The notes beneath the pieces were generated by a model. The model did no database searches and had not been told where the DNA came from. It saw nothing but the letters and a program-made list of their open reading frames with translations. Of a stretch of 64,000 bases of DNA, positions 35,133 through 47,553 are shown piece by piece. This stretch comes from Stachybotrys elegans. Its lineage: Eukaryota > Ascomycota > Sordariomycetes > Hypocreales > Stachybotryaceae. The DNA lies in NCBI GenBank assembly GCA_020746835.1, contig JAGPNK010000004.1, positions 1,736,001 to 1,800,000 of the forward strand, written 5' to 3'. Each line of letters starts with the position of its first letter. Position 1 is the first letter of the stretch. The translations under genes were made by a program, and so were the position numbers.

Positions 35133-36173
35133 TCAAGGTCCCAGCCGCTGACTGCTGCCGACGAGTTCCGTCGCAGCGCTGCCGCCCTTGCGGTTCGTGC
35201 TTGGTAGAACACCGAATCGGCCATATGTCTTCTGGTCGACGCTGACGTAGTGCGGTAGGATGGCAAGGAGGTTCAGACGGGATTCGATCCAGCGAAGTGC
35301 CCACTCGGGGGGAGCAAGATATTTGAGGTAACCAAGACCACCTGGTCACATTAGCTAGTGTTCCGATCACAGAGTCCATTCCACACGTACAGAAGTAGCC
35401 AAACCCGACTGCGCAAAGATGTCCAAGCAGACTCGTACCGGGGATCAGTGCGGCGACGCCCAGAACCATAAGGAGCGGCGTTGTCCACGTCGGGATGTGG
35501 TAGGTTCCAATCACCAGATACGGATTAGATCGGTAAGTTCGGATCGACTCCATGCCCAAGAGCACAAATACCCAAAGACTAGAAACAAATGTCAATCCCC
35601 CAAGCGCCAAACGACAAACAGCGGGCCTTTGACTTCCTTACCTGGCGCCCAAAACAGGTGTATTTCCACGGAGTATCACGGCTTCGATGAACAGGTACAG
35701 AAACGACGGGACAGTCGTCAACGCTGGTGGCCATTAGCACAGCTTCCATGATGACCGGGTGTCTTCGGATCCTTACGCCCAAAGAACAGCGCCAATGTTG
35801 TCAAGGTGCCATATTCGCTCTCGAATCTCTCCATTAAAGGGGTCAAGGCAAGGATGTTGAGGATCGCGTGGATGACATTCTGATGGATGAGAGGATACGT
35901 AGATAGTCGGTATGCTGCAGCAAGAAGGTCAGCGCCGGCTTCGACAGCCATAGGGCAACGCCCGCCGCCTACGGCCTTGGTGGGTGAATGCTTACCAGAC
36001 GTAAAGGAGATCTGGTCAGGGATCAGAGCTCCCCAGTACCTCACATCCCAGACAGACTGCAAACTTAGGGCCCAGAAGAATACAATCACGAGGACTATGG
36101 CCCGGGTAAAGAGTGGCAGGCGAATGAGATAGGACCGCGCCCGGACAGTGTTGATGCTGCGAACATTCGACAT
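35133..36173 (-). CDS. RBD2: Rhomboid serine protease Rbd2
   Basis: Intramembrane serine protease of the Golgi rhomboid group (yeast Rbd2; in several fungi linked to sterol-regulator cleavage). It starts MSNVRSINTVRARSYL with a first span FTRAIVLVIVFFWALSL. Then follow YPLIHQNVIHAILNILALTP, the serine motif VLGASLWVF and the histidine span SLLGHLCAVGFGYF. Assembled length is near 270 aa, like yeast Rbd2 (262). The catalytic serine codon is divided by a 63-nt intron (35579-35641), AG before and T after. The last exon (about 35340 to 35133) is soluble and ends SSQRLGP. Confidence 0.88.
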
Positions 36174-36848
36174 TGCTGCTCGTGTGACCTCGCGGGGCGT
36201 CGTCGTCGGCCTGGCTCGCGTGCGGGATGAGAAAGAGGAGGTGCGCTGGGGCTGCGAGAATCTCTACAGCGGAAGCCCGGTATTTTTCTGTTTGGCGGAC
36301 CTCGAATGCGACAAGTCCTTCGTTCTGCTCCTGGAATTGCTCCTAAAGCAGCTCCTTCTCACTACGGCAGAGACAACCAGCCTTACGGCATCCGTCATTC
36401 CGAAGGGACAGATAACATTTTCGCGACACTTATCGCCACGTGACGGCACGCCTTTGATCACGCATGGAAATCCCCCACGACGTCTACTCCCGAAAGACCC
36501 CCTCCCTGGTATGGAGTCTAATTACACCAGTGGGTTTTCTAGTTAATAGTTCAAAGTGCGCATTCCAGAGGATGCCGGGGCCCAACTGTGCCGTTGAGGT
36601 TGTTCTAGCATGCTTCCGGAGACGCCCCGGAGACGGTCTTCCGCAGCACCAAATTGCTTTATCTGCGGGGGCCTCGAAGAAGCTATGTGTGTTGTGCGGG
36701 AGAGGATAGCTGTTGTACTGCATTGGTGACCGCTAAGTAATACATGCATTCGCGTGAGCCCAATCTTCTGGATCTGTACGCCTATTCTACATTGCCGACT
36801 ATTCGTCAAGGCGTCTCAACAGCCAAATTGCCTTGTAGTATCTAGATT
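36174..36848. other. Intergenic region RBD2 promoter / UBP8 3' flank
   Basis: About 675 bp without a supported gene; short frames only. Confidence 0.5.
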
Positions 36849-38687
36849 TCAAGCAAGGGATCTGATGATGTAGAATAGGAGGTAGGCTTGTGCTCCGAGT
36901 ACTTCTGATAAGCTCGCCAGCTGCACCTTATGATCGTTGAACCTGAACCACTGGACTAGGGTCAGCAGGCATTGCCCAAGGGCTCAAAGGCCAGTTTAAA
37001 GTAACTTACTTGGTCGCCGTTGCGGCAGTACGAGACATAATGGCCAGTCTCAATCTCACCAACATGCACCACCACACTGAGAAGATCATATATGCACGAT
37101 CGCTCCAACTCAAGATTCTCGCGGTTATCCTTGGTCCGTATGCGACTTGTGTACGGCAACATATTTAGCTGCAGTGGGAAATTAACGGCATTGTCAATCT
37201 TCGACGCCGCGCGGTCATGTCTCCCCTGTTTGAACTCGAAACGCTGGGGAAACGGTTAGCACAGCTACGTAGCACAGTAAGATCATATGTTGGGTACAAA
37301 CCTTCAGCTGGATAGAGAGCACATTTGGGAGACGCTTAATGCTCGTGTGCCTCTTCGCCTGTTGCGTTGAGTTGCAATTGTGGCAGCGGTATTCGCATTT
37401 GTCAGACTTGATGTACTCCTCGTCCAGGCACTCGCCCAGCGTCAGCGAAGGCATCTTCTGCCCCGTCTTCTTGACACGCTTTTGGACAAGAGTCTCTAGC
37501 CCTAGACTGAGATCAAGAAATGACTGAACAGCGTTGGTCGTGCCTGAGCAGTTGGAGCAGGTCGTCGTTGTTTGCATCTTGCCGTAGAATGTCTGGTGAA
37601 TGATGCAGTTGCAGCTGTGCTCGCTTCCTATTTCTGGTTTCTTTCCGTCCCCGTTCTTTTCGTGCAGCTCTTCAGCCAGAAACTGGAAGAACTCATGGGC
37701 ATCCTGCTCCTTGGTGGTGACGAGGTTCTCAAACGCCTTCTTCTCCGAGATCCAGAAGCTCGACAGAATGTTTGCGGCTGTGTACCCGTTGGTGTTCTCT
37801 AGGGCGTAGAAGTCCTGAAACATGTCATCCATTGCGCAACTTAGACAATGGGACACACTGCAGTCAGTGCTCTGATGCCCATCGCTGAGATAGAAATTGC
37901 GGAGCAATGGATTGTGCAGGAAGCTTTGCAAAACTACATTCTGGTAGCACGTTGCACCCGCATTGTAGATGCCACGAAGTCCGTTGGCACGGCACGAAGC
38001 AGTGACTGTGTTTGCGTTGATATAAGTGGTGAGCTCCCTTACAGGGTCGCTGAAGAGCTCTTCATGCTTCCTTTTACGGCCTGGCGAGGATAAGCAACAC
38101 TGCACGGTTGAGGATCAGAAGGCTCAAGGGCCTGGCGCGTACCCGAGAAAGAACCGGTTCCTATCTTGCGAACCCGCAGCTCCTCCAATGTCGGGTCCCA
38201 AACAAGATCATCGCAGATCTGACAGTAAAGTGAACCACTGCGAGAATCGACAACTGGATCTGTCAGCATGCCAGGCCTCACGGTCAGCGTGGAGGGTTGC
38301 AGTACAGAAACGATGGTTTTTCTTGTTTCCGTGATTCAGTCGGTCTTTCTCGGTTACTGTAGTCGGACATTGCAAGCAGAGATAGTTGGAGGTAAGAGAA
38401 GTAATCGCCTGGCCCTCGTTGTTGGTGGAGGTCTGGGGCACGATAGGGGTCGAGTCGAAGATGCCACGAAGGATCATCTTGTAGTGTGTTATGGATTTGT
38501 CGGTGACATCGTCGCTTTGTGAGAAGAGTCGTTGTATGTGCTCTGCATAAATACCAAGTCAGACACCAGCACAAGGGCGATAAGGCGAGGAGGCGGTTAT
38601 ACCACAGCCGAAGACGGGAGAGCCGGGGGTCGGTGACTTGACCTTGGCATTCTTAGGGGAAGCCGGAGTCGCTGGTCGTGCGGACAT
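36849..38687 (-). CDS. UBP8: SAGA deubiquitinase Ubp8 (USP22 family)
   Basis: Removes ubiquitin from histone H2B as part of the SAGA DUB module. It starts MSARPATPASPKNAKVK. After an intron the zinc-finger UBP domain opens with FGCEHIQRLF and continues CLQCPTTV and LYCQICDDLVWD. The USP catalytic domain has the cysteine box GIYNAGATCYQNVVLQSFLH, the CNCIIHQTFYGK region with a CSNCSG zinc knuckle and CHNCNSTQQAKRH. The histidine box is VHVGEIETGHYVSYCRNGDQ, then WFRFNDHKVQLA. The end is YLLFYIIRSLA. The estimated length is about 525 aa over several exons. The cysteine-box residue after CY is Q where M or F is usual. Exon edges other than the termini are approximate. Confidence 0.92.
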
Positions 38688-39819
38688 TATTCTAGATGTT
38701 TAGGGAGCTTCAAGTATGATGCGCAGGCTCAATGCTCGCGCTGGGGTGCGATGTGGGAGGAAGCAACGAGCTGTTTGGCAAAGGTCTTTGGGGGGATCGA
38801 CGGCAGGACGGCAACAGGGGGAATGCGGCCAGGCGACTACTAAGCGAGAGCGAGTTAGCCAAAATATCTCGCGCCTCATGCAAAGGCTTGTGTTTGGTGG
38901 AAGACTCTCCAACTTACAAGAGATGCTCAAAACAGAAGAATGCTTCGATAGGAACCTCAACTTAGCTACCTCCAGTTATGGCACCTTCGTATCCCGGGAA
39001 GAGCTCAGTATTAGGTAGTTGCGTATCGGCGTATAAGTCCGGTATCTTCAAATGGGGATATGAGCATAGCAGGATGGCCAAATCGCAACAGATGGGGAGG
39101 GCAACTCAGATGAAGCGAATTGGGCTGTTGGTCAAGGGTGTAGGCCATGCCGACAGTGCGGCTGTCCTAAGAATTGTCTTGAGGCAAGGTCCTGGGCGCG
39201 ATAAGCAGGCTTATCGCAGCTTATCAATTACGCCCCAGGAGCGCTTAAAATCTGGGCCGGCAGCCAGAACTTTACAGCGGGGTGGAATGGATGCATGGAA
39301 GACGCCAAAAGGCGACGAGATTGGCAGGCGGATGGAAGATGGCATAGATATATACCAGAACTTGACTACATGTTCCCAAATGACATCTGATATCTCCCAT
39401 TTGATTATTGTTGATGCCAGGTTCTCGAACACCTGTAGCCTCCTCCATTAATAGGTCGGGTGCATGGAAGACCTAGCACGCACTACAACTTCACCAAATG
39501 GCGACATACTTATTCTCGGCAAGCCGTGGCTACGAACGGAGACTTGATTGTGCCGAGGCTCCTGACTTGATAATAAACGCTTGACAACCAACCCCTCACA
39601 GACCTTTCATCCTAATTGCCAAATCAACCACCACAGTAACAATTCCTCGCCAGGCATTCTCTCGGTAGGCCTATTGTTTGATGCGAATCCAATGGTAGTG
39701 CCTTAGGACCTTCACGGCAATCAATCGCAACCACACCTCATCACTCTTGTCACGGATTATTTTATTGCAGGGAGACAACTGTCACGACCACGACCACAAA
39801 CGCTCGAGCGCATCCAAAC
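38688..39819. other. Divergent promoter region UBP8 / LACTB2-like gene
   Basis: About 1.1 kb. Plus-strand frames at 38716-39018 and 38978-39451 have no domain and poor codon bias, so I do not call them. Confidence 0.5.
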
Positions 39820-40665
39820 ATGGCCCTCAAAGCTGCGAGACTTGTAGCTCTGCCTGAAGTGGAGCGGTTGAGCCCCGTCTGCATTCGCATCCTTGGAGGC
39901 AACCCGGGCAAGTTCACGCTGCAAGGGACCAACACGTACCTCTTGGGGACTGGGAGGCGGCGCATTCTAATCGACACGGGAGAAGGCCGCCCGGCATGGC
40001 ATTCCACACTCTCGCTGACCTTGAGAGAAGAGAATGCGGAGGTTGAGACGGTTCTCATCTCGCACTGGCATCGCGATCATGTCGACGGTATCGATGACCT
40101 GCGAAGAATTTCCCCAGCAGCCAAAATATACAAGAACGACCCGGGGACTGGACATCTGCCACTATCTGACGGCCAAGTCTTCAAGGCCGAGGGCGTGACA
40201 TTGACGGCAGTCCATACGCCGGGACATACAAAGGATCACATGGTCTTCGTGCTAGCAGAGGAAGATGCCATGTTCACGGCCGACAATGTGCTGGGCATGG
40301 GCACTGCCGTCTTTGAAGACATGCCTACATATCTGGCGAGTCTGGCCAAGATGCGAGACCTCTTCAAAGGGCGCGCTTATCCAGGACACGGCCCTGTGAT
40401 AGATGATGGCCCTGGTCGAATCGCGGAGTACATCCAGCACCGCAAGGAGCGGGAGGACCAGGTGATCACGACACTGCAGTCAGAAAATATGGCTGCGAAC
40501 TGGGAGGTCATGGAGTTGGTGGAGCGCATATACGCCGACGTGCCGCAGAAGCTACACGAGGCCGCTGCTGGTGGTGTGTTGCAGATTCTGAAAAAGCTCG
40601 AGACGGAAGGCAGGGTAGTCCGAGAAGGCGAGAAGTGGAGGGTTTGGGGCAGGTCTACCATATAG
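39820..40665 (+). CDS. LACTB2-like metallo-beta-lactamase-fold hydrolase
   Basis: Single exon, 281 aa, about the size of human LACTB2 (288), a mitochondrial single-strand endoribonuclease. The opening RILGGNPGKFTLQGTNTYLL is typical of that branch. The metal site is SHWHRDHVDG (HxHxDH), with further ligands in HTPGHTKDHM, FTADNVLG and AYPGHGPVI. The C-terminal 60 residues form the winged-helix extension (AAGGVLQILKKLETEGRV). The family also contains hydrolases that release polyketides from synthases, but no polyketide synthase is nearby, so a general nuclease or hydrolase role is more likely. The location cannot be read from sequence; no clear presequence is visible. Confidence 0.88.
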   Translation: MALKAARLVALPEVERLSPVCIRILGGNPGKFTLQGTNTYLLGTGRRRILIDTGEGRPAWHSTLSLTLREENAEVETVLISHWHRDHVDGIDDLRRISPAAKIYKNDPGTGHLPLSDGQVFKAEGVTLTAVHTPGHTKDHMVFVLAEEDAMFTADNVLGMGTAVFEDMPTYLASLAKMRDLFKGRAYPGHGPVIDDGPGRIAEYIQHRKEREDQVITTLQSENMAANWEVMELVERIYADVPQKLHEAAAGGVLQILKKLETEGRVVREGEKWRVWGRSTI

Positions 40666-43600
40666 ACCGATGTGTATTATGAAAGAATACGACACCAAGC
40701 TTAGCATGGCAAGCCAGAACGTGTCGTTCCTAATAAGCAATTGACCACGCAGGGAAGAGCTGTGTATGGTTGAAGACTGGCCATACGACCAAGCAGCCTC
40801 GCTTATGCCCTTCTCTCCATTTTCGTGGGCGTTCGCTGATGCCTCACGTTCAACATGCCCAGCGCCTCCGAAGCGAATACGCCAGAGGCATATATCCACT
40901 GCGTAAAGCTGACAAGCCGCCAAGAGCTACCTTAAGATGAGCACGTCGGCCCCATCAAGGCCATTGGGCTGTGTGAATGCAGACGCAAGATCATGTATGT
41001 AAGCCAACGTGAGTATTAACCTAACCCCGTGGCAGGTACATGATCCATCCATTCACTTGAGAAGCGGTAAAGAGTACAGTGGTGGGAGAGCTCGGCCAAG
41101 TCAAGCAAGTGATGCCATGGGTATGTATCCCTGTTTCACCAAGGCGTCGATGCTGACAGAAACAGAGGCAGAAACTGAACAAACTCGCGAGGCCAAGACG
41201 GAAAAGGCGGCAAGCAGATTTCCGTGTCGCACGAGCATGCTGCTGCTCTATACTCCGTACCGAGCAAGGGATACGGACAGAACTAGACTTGGTGTATGGC
41301 GCGGAACTCGCGGACCCCGGCTGGTTCGGGGCCGAACTTCGCACCTCATCGATGCCCTAAGAATATCTGGTGTATGTACGGTCGCAATGGGCAGCCTTGT
41401 TCGGGATGGTGGGAATGGCTGGTGTCATGGGGACAGGTGCATGGGGAGACAGACGGCTTGACCCCACCAGCCACCCGTCAAGGACGATGTACTCCGTGAT
41501 TTGGACTTCGGTCATCGCCTGCTGGCGCTACTTTGAACTTATACATCGACAGGCAGCAGCAGTCTCACAAGTACAGGCATATATAAATGAAGCTGAAGAA
41601 ACTGTGAGTGTTGGAGAAGGGAGCTGCTCTGGGCTGGCCGACTCTACGATACCTCCCAGTCGATAGCAGGAGGCGGGTGACTCACAATGTGTGTGAATGT
41701 GCAAAGTGCTGCAGGTAAGCAGCATGATGACCAAAGGGATACAACCTCAAGAACCGGTGAGGAAGAATTAGGCTGGGCATCCGTAGTCGGAGGAGTCATA
41801 TGATTGCTGATTCTGCTACTCCAGGACGGATGGTTCGATAGGATTCCAACTGCCCAGGGGTGTATGGAGGCGAGGTAGCAATGAGTGGGGACTTGCTCCT
41901 GCTTTCCGGCGGGGTGTTCAGAGATCAACACCATGGCGCGGAAACTTGGAAGATAGCATCATGAGAACAAGTCTTGCCAGCCTCGGAAAGAAAAATCTAA
42001 ATCCTGGAGGGCAAGGGGCCCGGAAGGAGAGGCGCTGTTTGAAACTAGCACGGAGAGTGTGTTTGCCGCGACCAAGGGGTTTTAGCATCAATTGTCTGAG
42101 CGAGCACTGCCTCCGTCTCCAGCTTTCGTTTGAAGTTTTGTCACATAGGTAGGTATGGTGGGTATTTTGCCCGCCATGTGTGCATGCGCATGCAATAGCA
42201 TTCGGCAGGCGTGGTGACGGTGCACCTCCTCCTCCACCCTCATGCCCGCGTTGCACTGTACGCCCGCTGTCAGCATGGTTGTTTGCGCAGGCCGTTTGCT
42301 TTGCTGGATGGAGACCAGCGTGACTGCCGAGGAGGAGACAGCCCACAGGAGTCGAATGCAGGGCAAAGCTAGCGTCGATCATGCATACATACATGGCAGG
42401 GAGTGATGTTGACTTAAGGTTGTCAGCTCGATGTGGTTTGGCTGGTAAGGATGAGCTGATGCTGGGCAAGCTGGACAAGCTGGATCTGCATGCATGCAAA
42501 TATGTATGTACATGCTGGGCTATGTCGCTGGCTGGGTTAGTCAGTGAGCAGTGTCGTCAATGTTGAGCTTGATAACCTAAGTCGCCAGACTGTGCAGTAT
42601 CAACATGGCCGGCGAAGTGTTTGAACGAGCAAGAGAAGATGCCGGGCTGGTGTGTGGGCGCTTTTCTTGTCGCTTTTTGTTCTCTTGCAGTGGTGGGAGG
42701 AACCTGAAGACAAGAGGAGCCGTGTAATTGGCTGGACGATCAACGCATTTCATGGTACCTAGTAGTCATCGAGATCGGGTCCATGTATATATATAGTGAA
42801 TTTGTAATGGGGGGGGGGCTGGAAAAGTCGCATCTGCACATGCGTGTAAGTCTGCGATATGGAAGACCTGCAGTCCTGGTTGGCTGTCCGTTGTCGCTGG
42901 TAATTGTGATGGGAGAGGCTCTCTACGTCCTGAGGCGCTACGGAGTTGCTCAATGATGTAATCACCTCACCCAATGCCTGGGAAGGTACCTGGCAGAAGG
43001 AGGGAAGGACAGATCCCGGGGTTTAACGCTGCCGTGAACACTTGCATCGTCATGCAGGGAGGGAGTCAGTCCACTTTTCTCTTTCCTCCCTGGGCTGCCG
43101 AAACTATGTCATTACTACCCAACTCCCTCAACTTCTGCCTCGCTGTCCAGTCTGCCGCGACTCGGCGATGCCCCGCTTATGTCCGCCGAAAGCTCCGAGA
43201 CTTCCCTCGACATCTTCAACGTAGCCTTGATCCTGCAGCCACTTGGAAGGCGTAAGACGATGCCTAGACCTGGTATGATGACTGGATGGGATGATCTCGG
43301 TGGCTTGCCCTGCGCGTTTAGCTATCCATGCCGCATATTCCGTGGACGAACAGAACGGGCAAGGCTGTAAGTGAAGCCGCCTAGCACATACCGCGCCTAC
43401 TATTGCATAAAGTATGTACACATGTGCCGGCATGGCATGGCATGGATGGATCTGGTGGGGTCGGGGCGGAAAGATGAGGCACGGGCAGAGACGGAAATCG
43501 GGCCATGGCTTATGAATCATTCGACCTCGAGACCACGATGGCTCCAGCCATGGACCCTGCTTACCAAACACGTTGCTCACTTCTACCGTTACGGGTGATG

Positions 43601-44914
43601 TGCATCAAGTTACAACGCACCAAAGACATTTTGATGGGTGGATGGGATTCGATGCACCCTGGTCCTGGAGCTATTTGAACCTCGTGGCGGGGCGCTCATC
43701 TCTTAGTAGTTGCTGCTGGTGACGATGGGCACCTTTTTTCTTCCTGCTTCTTTTTCTCTCACGTGTGGTTCTAGAATGGGAGTGAGCTTATTATACCAGG
43801 TAGGTGGTGCCTACCTCTTTCCTAAGCCTGACGCCAAACGCCGCTCATCGGACTCCCATCTGTTTCCCGTACATTCCAACAGAAGCAAGTAGTTGTATAC
43901 AATTGGCCAGCAATATCAACCAAGGGCCAAGCGGAAATAATACCTAGAAAGATGAAAGTGAAAGTCGAAAATTGACACCACTCCACCCTGCCAAGCTGGT
44001 GGGCCGTCGCCCGCTTCTTACCGCATCTTGAAGTAAAGCAACCCGGAAGCCTCGGATTCTTCAATCTGCAATACTTTCCCGTTTGTACACATGCCTTACC
44101 CCGGGGCTACTCGATAGGTACAATGCCATCATCCATCAGTTTCACCCATTGCTGGTGCCTGCGCAGGTACACATGCCGTCCTCTTGGGAACCCGTTCCGC
44201 CATCGCGCCTTTCTTGCGAACGGGACCAGTCCACATGATGGGCTATCGGACTCAGACGGCGAGCCGCTGCATACTGCGGCCTTCTCACAGCTGGCTGGCT
44301 TGGGTACCTACCCGCCTGTCCGCCTGTCTGCTTGGCGATGAGTAACTCGGTGACGCCTCGTTTCAATCCGACTCTACCGTAGATCCAGTCCTGCCGAGTT
44401 CTTGGCTTCTCCCCGTTTCTCAAATATAAATAACTAGGGGCAAGGCTACCCTCCCCCCCCTCAGCCTGCTGGATGCCTCTTGCACTTACCTTGGTTGCTT
44501 GGCTTCTCGTACCTAGTAGCTGCCTCGGCGTGGGCTTTTCCTCCATTGTATTTATTTGTTGCCTACTACCGATACCTATCATAATCCTCAGCTCATCTCC
44601 CCATCTTGCTTTGCTTGGCCATTCCTATTCTACGTCGTCTCAAAATAGAGGTGTCGCATCTCGTTTGCTCAGGAGACGCCTTGGCTTTTTTTATCTTGTT
44701 TCGTTCGACGCCAGCCGACCAAACCAAGTCGCAACACCCCTGGTCGTGCTAAAACAATTGCTGGGCACTGTCTCGACATCCACCACGATTCCGCGGACCG
44801 TGCTGGCTGCTTTGGTTTCCGCCTCATACTGCGCTCTTGGTATAATAAGGCAAGCCCCCCGTATCTAGCTTCAGCTCCCTTGGGCGAAACGCAGCACCGA
44901 CCTTCTCAAAATCC
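40666..44914. other. Long gene-free block upstream of the YTP1-like gene
   Basis: 4.2 kb without a recognisable gene. The longest frames (for example 41918-42499 and 43128-43580 on the minus strand) show no domain and are rich in His, Cys and Ser, as random frames in such DNA are. Visible features are repeated CATACATA/CATGCATG stretches around 42380-42520, a G10 run at 42809-42818 and a CATGGCATGG repeat near 43430-43445. The last 500 bp are pyrimidine-rich and likely promoter or leader of the next gene. Confidence 0.5.
42809..42818 (+). repeat. Poly-G run (G10)
   Basis: Ten consecutive G residues in the gene-free block, next to an AT-rich TATATATA stretch. Confidence 0.85.
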
Positions 44915-46939
44915 ATGGCCAACGGCATCTTCCACTTCATGAGAACCATCTCGCTCGTCTCAGCAGCCAGCCGTCTGGGCCTTGGCTTGCTGCTCTTGCC
45001 GTTTGTTCTGGCCGATGGCGGCCATGATCACCATCACAACGATGCAGCCAAGCATGACAATGATGAGGCCAAATATCCTTCTACCTACTTCGCGCTTCCC
45101 GACCATGCTGGCCTCATATATGCTCACATAGCGCTTATGACGTTGGCTTGGGTCTTTGTTCTTCCCGTCGGTAAGTTCACGGTTTTCTTCAGCGCAGTTA
45201 CTTGTCGGCTCGAAATCGATGTGGTCATGAGAGCAACTGGAATGCCAGTGCGAACCAAGCCTGCTTCGTGGGTATCGTTGGGGCAAAAATTGACTGACAC
45301 ACAATTGCAGCCGTCATGTTTTCATTGGCCCGATCGCGCCATACTCTGTTGACGCAATTCGTCTTTCTCGCCATTAACGGTTTGGCTGTGTTGCTTGGCA
45401 CCGTCTACAATGCCCAGACGCCAGACCTTTATCCCGGAAACGCCCACCACAAGATCGGCTGGATCATTACCTGGGTTGTGTCCGCTCAGGTTCTCATCGG
45501 ACTAGTTGGCGTGGTTTCGGGGGTTGTTCGAGATCGCCATTCAGGTCGTGCTGCTGAGGAGCACTCGTTCATTCCTATGACGGAGGATAGCGACGGTCAC
45601 CACATCTTCCCCGACAGCTGTCGCTTTTCCAACGACAGTGGTCAGGGCACAGAGCCCCATACAGAGTCAGTCCGCAGCAATTCCGTGTCCACCACTCTTT
45701 CGGATGAGGAGGGCGTATACGAGCCTCACAAGGAATACGATGACTTCGAGGATATGCCCTTGACTTCCCCCGTTTCCAAGGGCTTCTTTGTTGCAAAAGC
45801 CGTAGCCTTCGCCTCGACCAGGGTCTGGAGATACGTCGAAATATGCTATCAGATCATTGACCGCATCATTCTACCTTTTGGCTTCGTTGCCTTGACCACT
45901 GGCATCATCGCCTTTTGTCGCTTTTTCGTAGGTGGACCATTTCTGGTTTGGGTGGAATACTGCTAATCACAGGTATAGGAAGGTCATGAGATCTTCAGTG
46001 GGCTGGCCCATTGGATCAAGGGTGGCGTCTTCTTCTGGCTCGGGCTCTTCAACCTTGGACGTTGGTCAGGCAGTTTCGCTGAGCTGGGATGGGCGTGGAA
46101 TGCTCGTCCCCGAAACTCCAAGTGGCGCCCCTCGGCTGAGTTTGTGGAAAGCGCTCTCATTTTCTTCTACGGTGCTACCAACATTTTTCTCGAACACCTC
46201 GGAAACTCCGGTCATGCATTCAGCGCTCAAGACCTGGAGCATGTCTCCATTACGGTCCTGTTCATTGGCGGAGGTTTGGTAGGTCGAACCATTCAGCACA
46301 CAGCCAAGCGGATTGCTAACGAATAGAACAGTCGGGCATGCTCATCGAGTCGACCTGGATTCGCGACCTGCTCAATGTCCCTGTCACCATGGTGGTCAAC
46401 GACAGCAACCCTCATCCGGATGTTGAGCGTGAGATGCTTCAACCACCCGAGGTGTACCAGATCTCAATCAATCCTATTCCCGCACTAGTCATCATGCTTC
46501 TCGGCACTATGATGAGTTCTCACCACCAGGAAACCATGATCTCGTCCATGATTCACCAGCAATGGGGCAACCTCCTTTTGGGCGCCTCGGTAGCACGAGG
46601 TTTGACATACATGATATTGTATATCAAGCCCCCCAAGTCAGTTCTGCCTTCTAGGCCGCCTACAGAGCTGCTCGCCGCATTTGGGCTAATTGCAGGAGGC
46701 ATCATCTTCATGGCAAGCGTAAGTCTAAAACTCACAGTCCGATTGTGTCCCATGTCAGCTACTAACATTTTGTTTAGAGCAGCGATACCGTGGCAGGAAT
46801 GATTCACTATGACCTTGATGCGATGTTTCTTTACACTGTGACCATGGGCCTCGTTGGTCTGCTCATGGCATGGGAGGTTCTCGTGCTTGCCCTCAAAGGC
46901 TGGGCTGTTCGCAAAGAGTGCCAGAGAAAGGCTTTCTAG
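44915..46939 (+). CDS. YTP1-like polytopic membrane protein
   Basis: Exons 44915-45170, 45311-45927, 45979-46278, 46332-46718 and 46778-46939 give 573 aa. An N-terminal hydrophobic segment resembling a signal peptide (LGLGLLLLPFVLA) is followed by a His-rich stretch (HDHHHNDAAKHDND). About ten further hydrophobic spans follow, matching the fungal pair of domains DUF2427 plus Ytp1 C-terminal. An acidic, Ser-rich soluble loop lies at about residues 215-280. The Ytp1 half includes HWIKGGVFFWLGLFNLGRW, NIFLEHLGNSG and MLLGTMMSSHHQETMIS. The family function is unknown; yeast Ytp1 was noted only for similarity to mitochondrial electron-transport proteins. Membrane topology is inferred. Confidence 0.88.
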
Positions 46940-47553
46940 AGCTTGGCGTAACTTGCGAAAACTGTGCGCAAGCTAATGAGGCCAACCGGACAGATGTCCA
47001 CGGCGGCGGTTGCAACGGCAATGAGAGTCGAATGGCGTCTCTACGGTTGCAATGTATGGTGTATGACACACGGTTCTTTTCTTTCTTTGAGATACCCTTT
47101 GCGGATTGGATAACTCGTTTTCGGGGTTCGAATGATACCAACCAGACTTAGAACGGCGACTTTTGTTGGGAAATGGGGTTTGACAAACGGGGTAAATGTC
47201 ACGCAGTAAAGTGTGAACAACAGCCACGGGATTAATCAGGATTACAGTAGTAGTAGTATTGAGTACCGGTCGAGGTCCTTAAACCTCGCCCACCTTGAAA
47301 TAAACACAATTCTAGGACAGCGGAGATGTCTGTCTGTGAATATTAGAAACAGCGAGGTCGCTACAGTGTTGTGTTCGTCTTTCGTGGTCGCTCAAGTCCC
47401 TTGCTACATGGCATCTTCCGAGCGTCTCATGACACAATCCCTGAGATGGGCCTGTTGACGATCTCTGCATACACTGCATACATGGGTATCTCCTGGGCAA
47501 GATGATCTGTCTCGCCTCATGGTGAAAGTAGAGAGGGGGGAGAGACCGCCGCA
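46940..47553. other. Convergent intergenic region
   Basis: 3' flanks of the YTP1-like gene and the RSA3-like gene. A GGTTCGAAT stretch near 47122 resembles a tRNA B box, but no A box or cloverleaf surrounds it. Confidence 0.5.

Noticed and set aside
41918..42499. 193-codon minus-strand frame upstream of the YTP1-like gene
   Set aside because: Rich in His, Ser and Cys without any domain, poor codon use, and over repeat-like CATG/CATAC DNA.
47118..47130. GGTTCGAAT stretch resembling a tRNA B box
   Set aside because: No A box, no acceptor-stem pairing and no T-run terminator were found around it.
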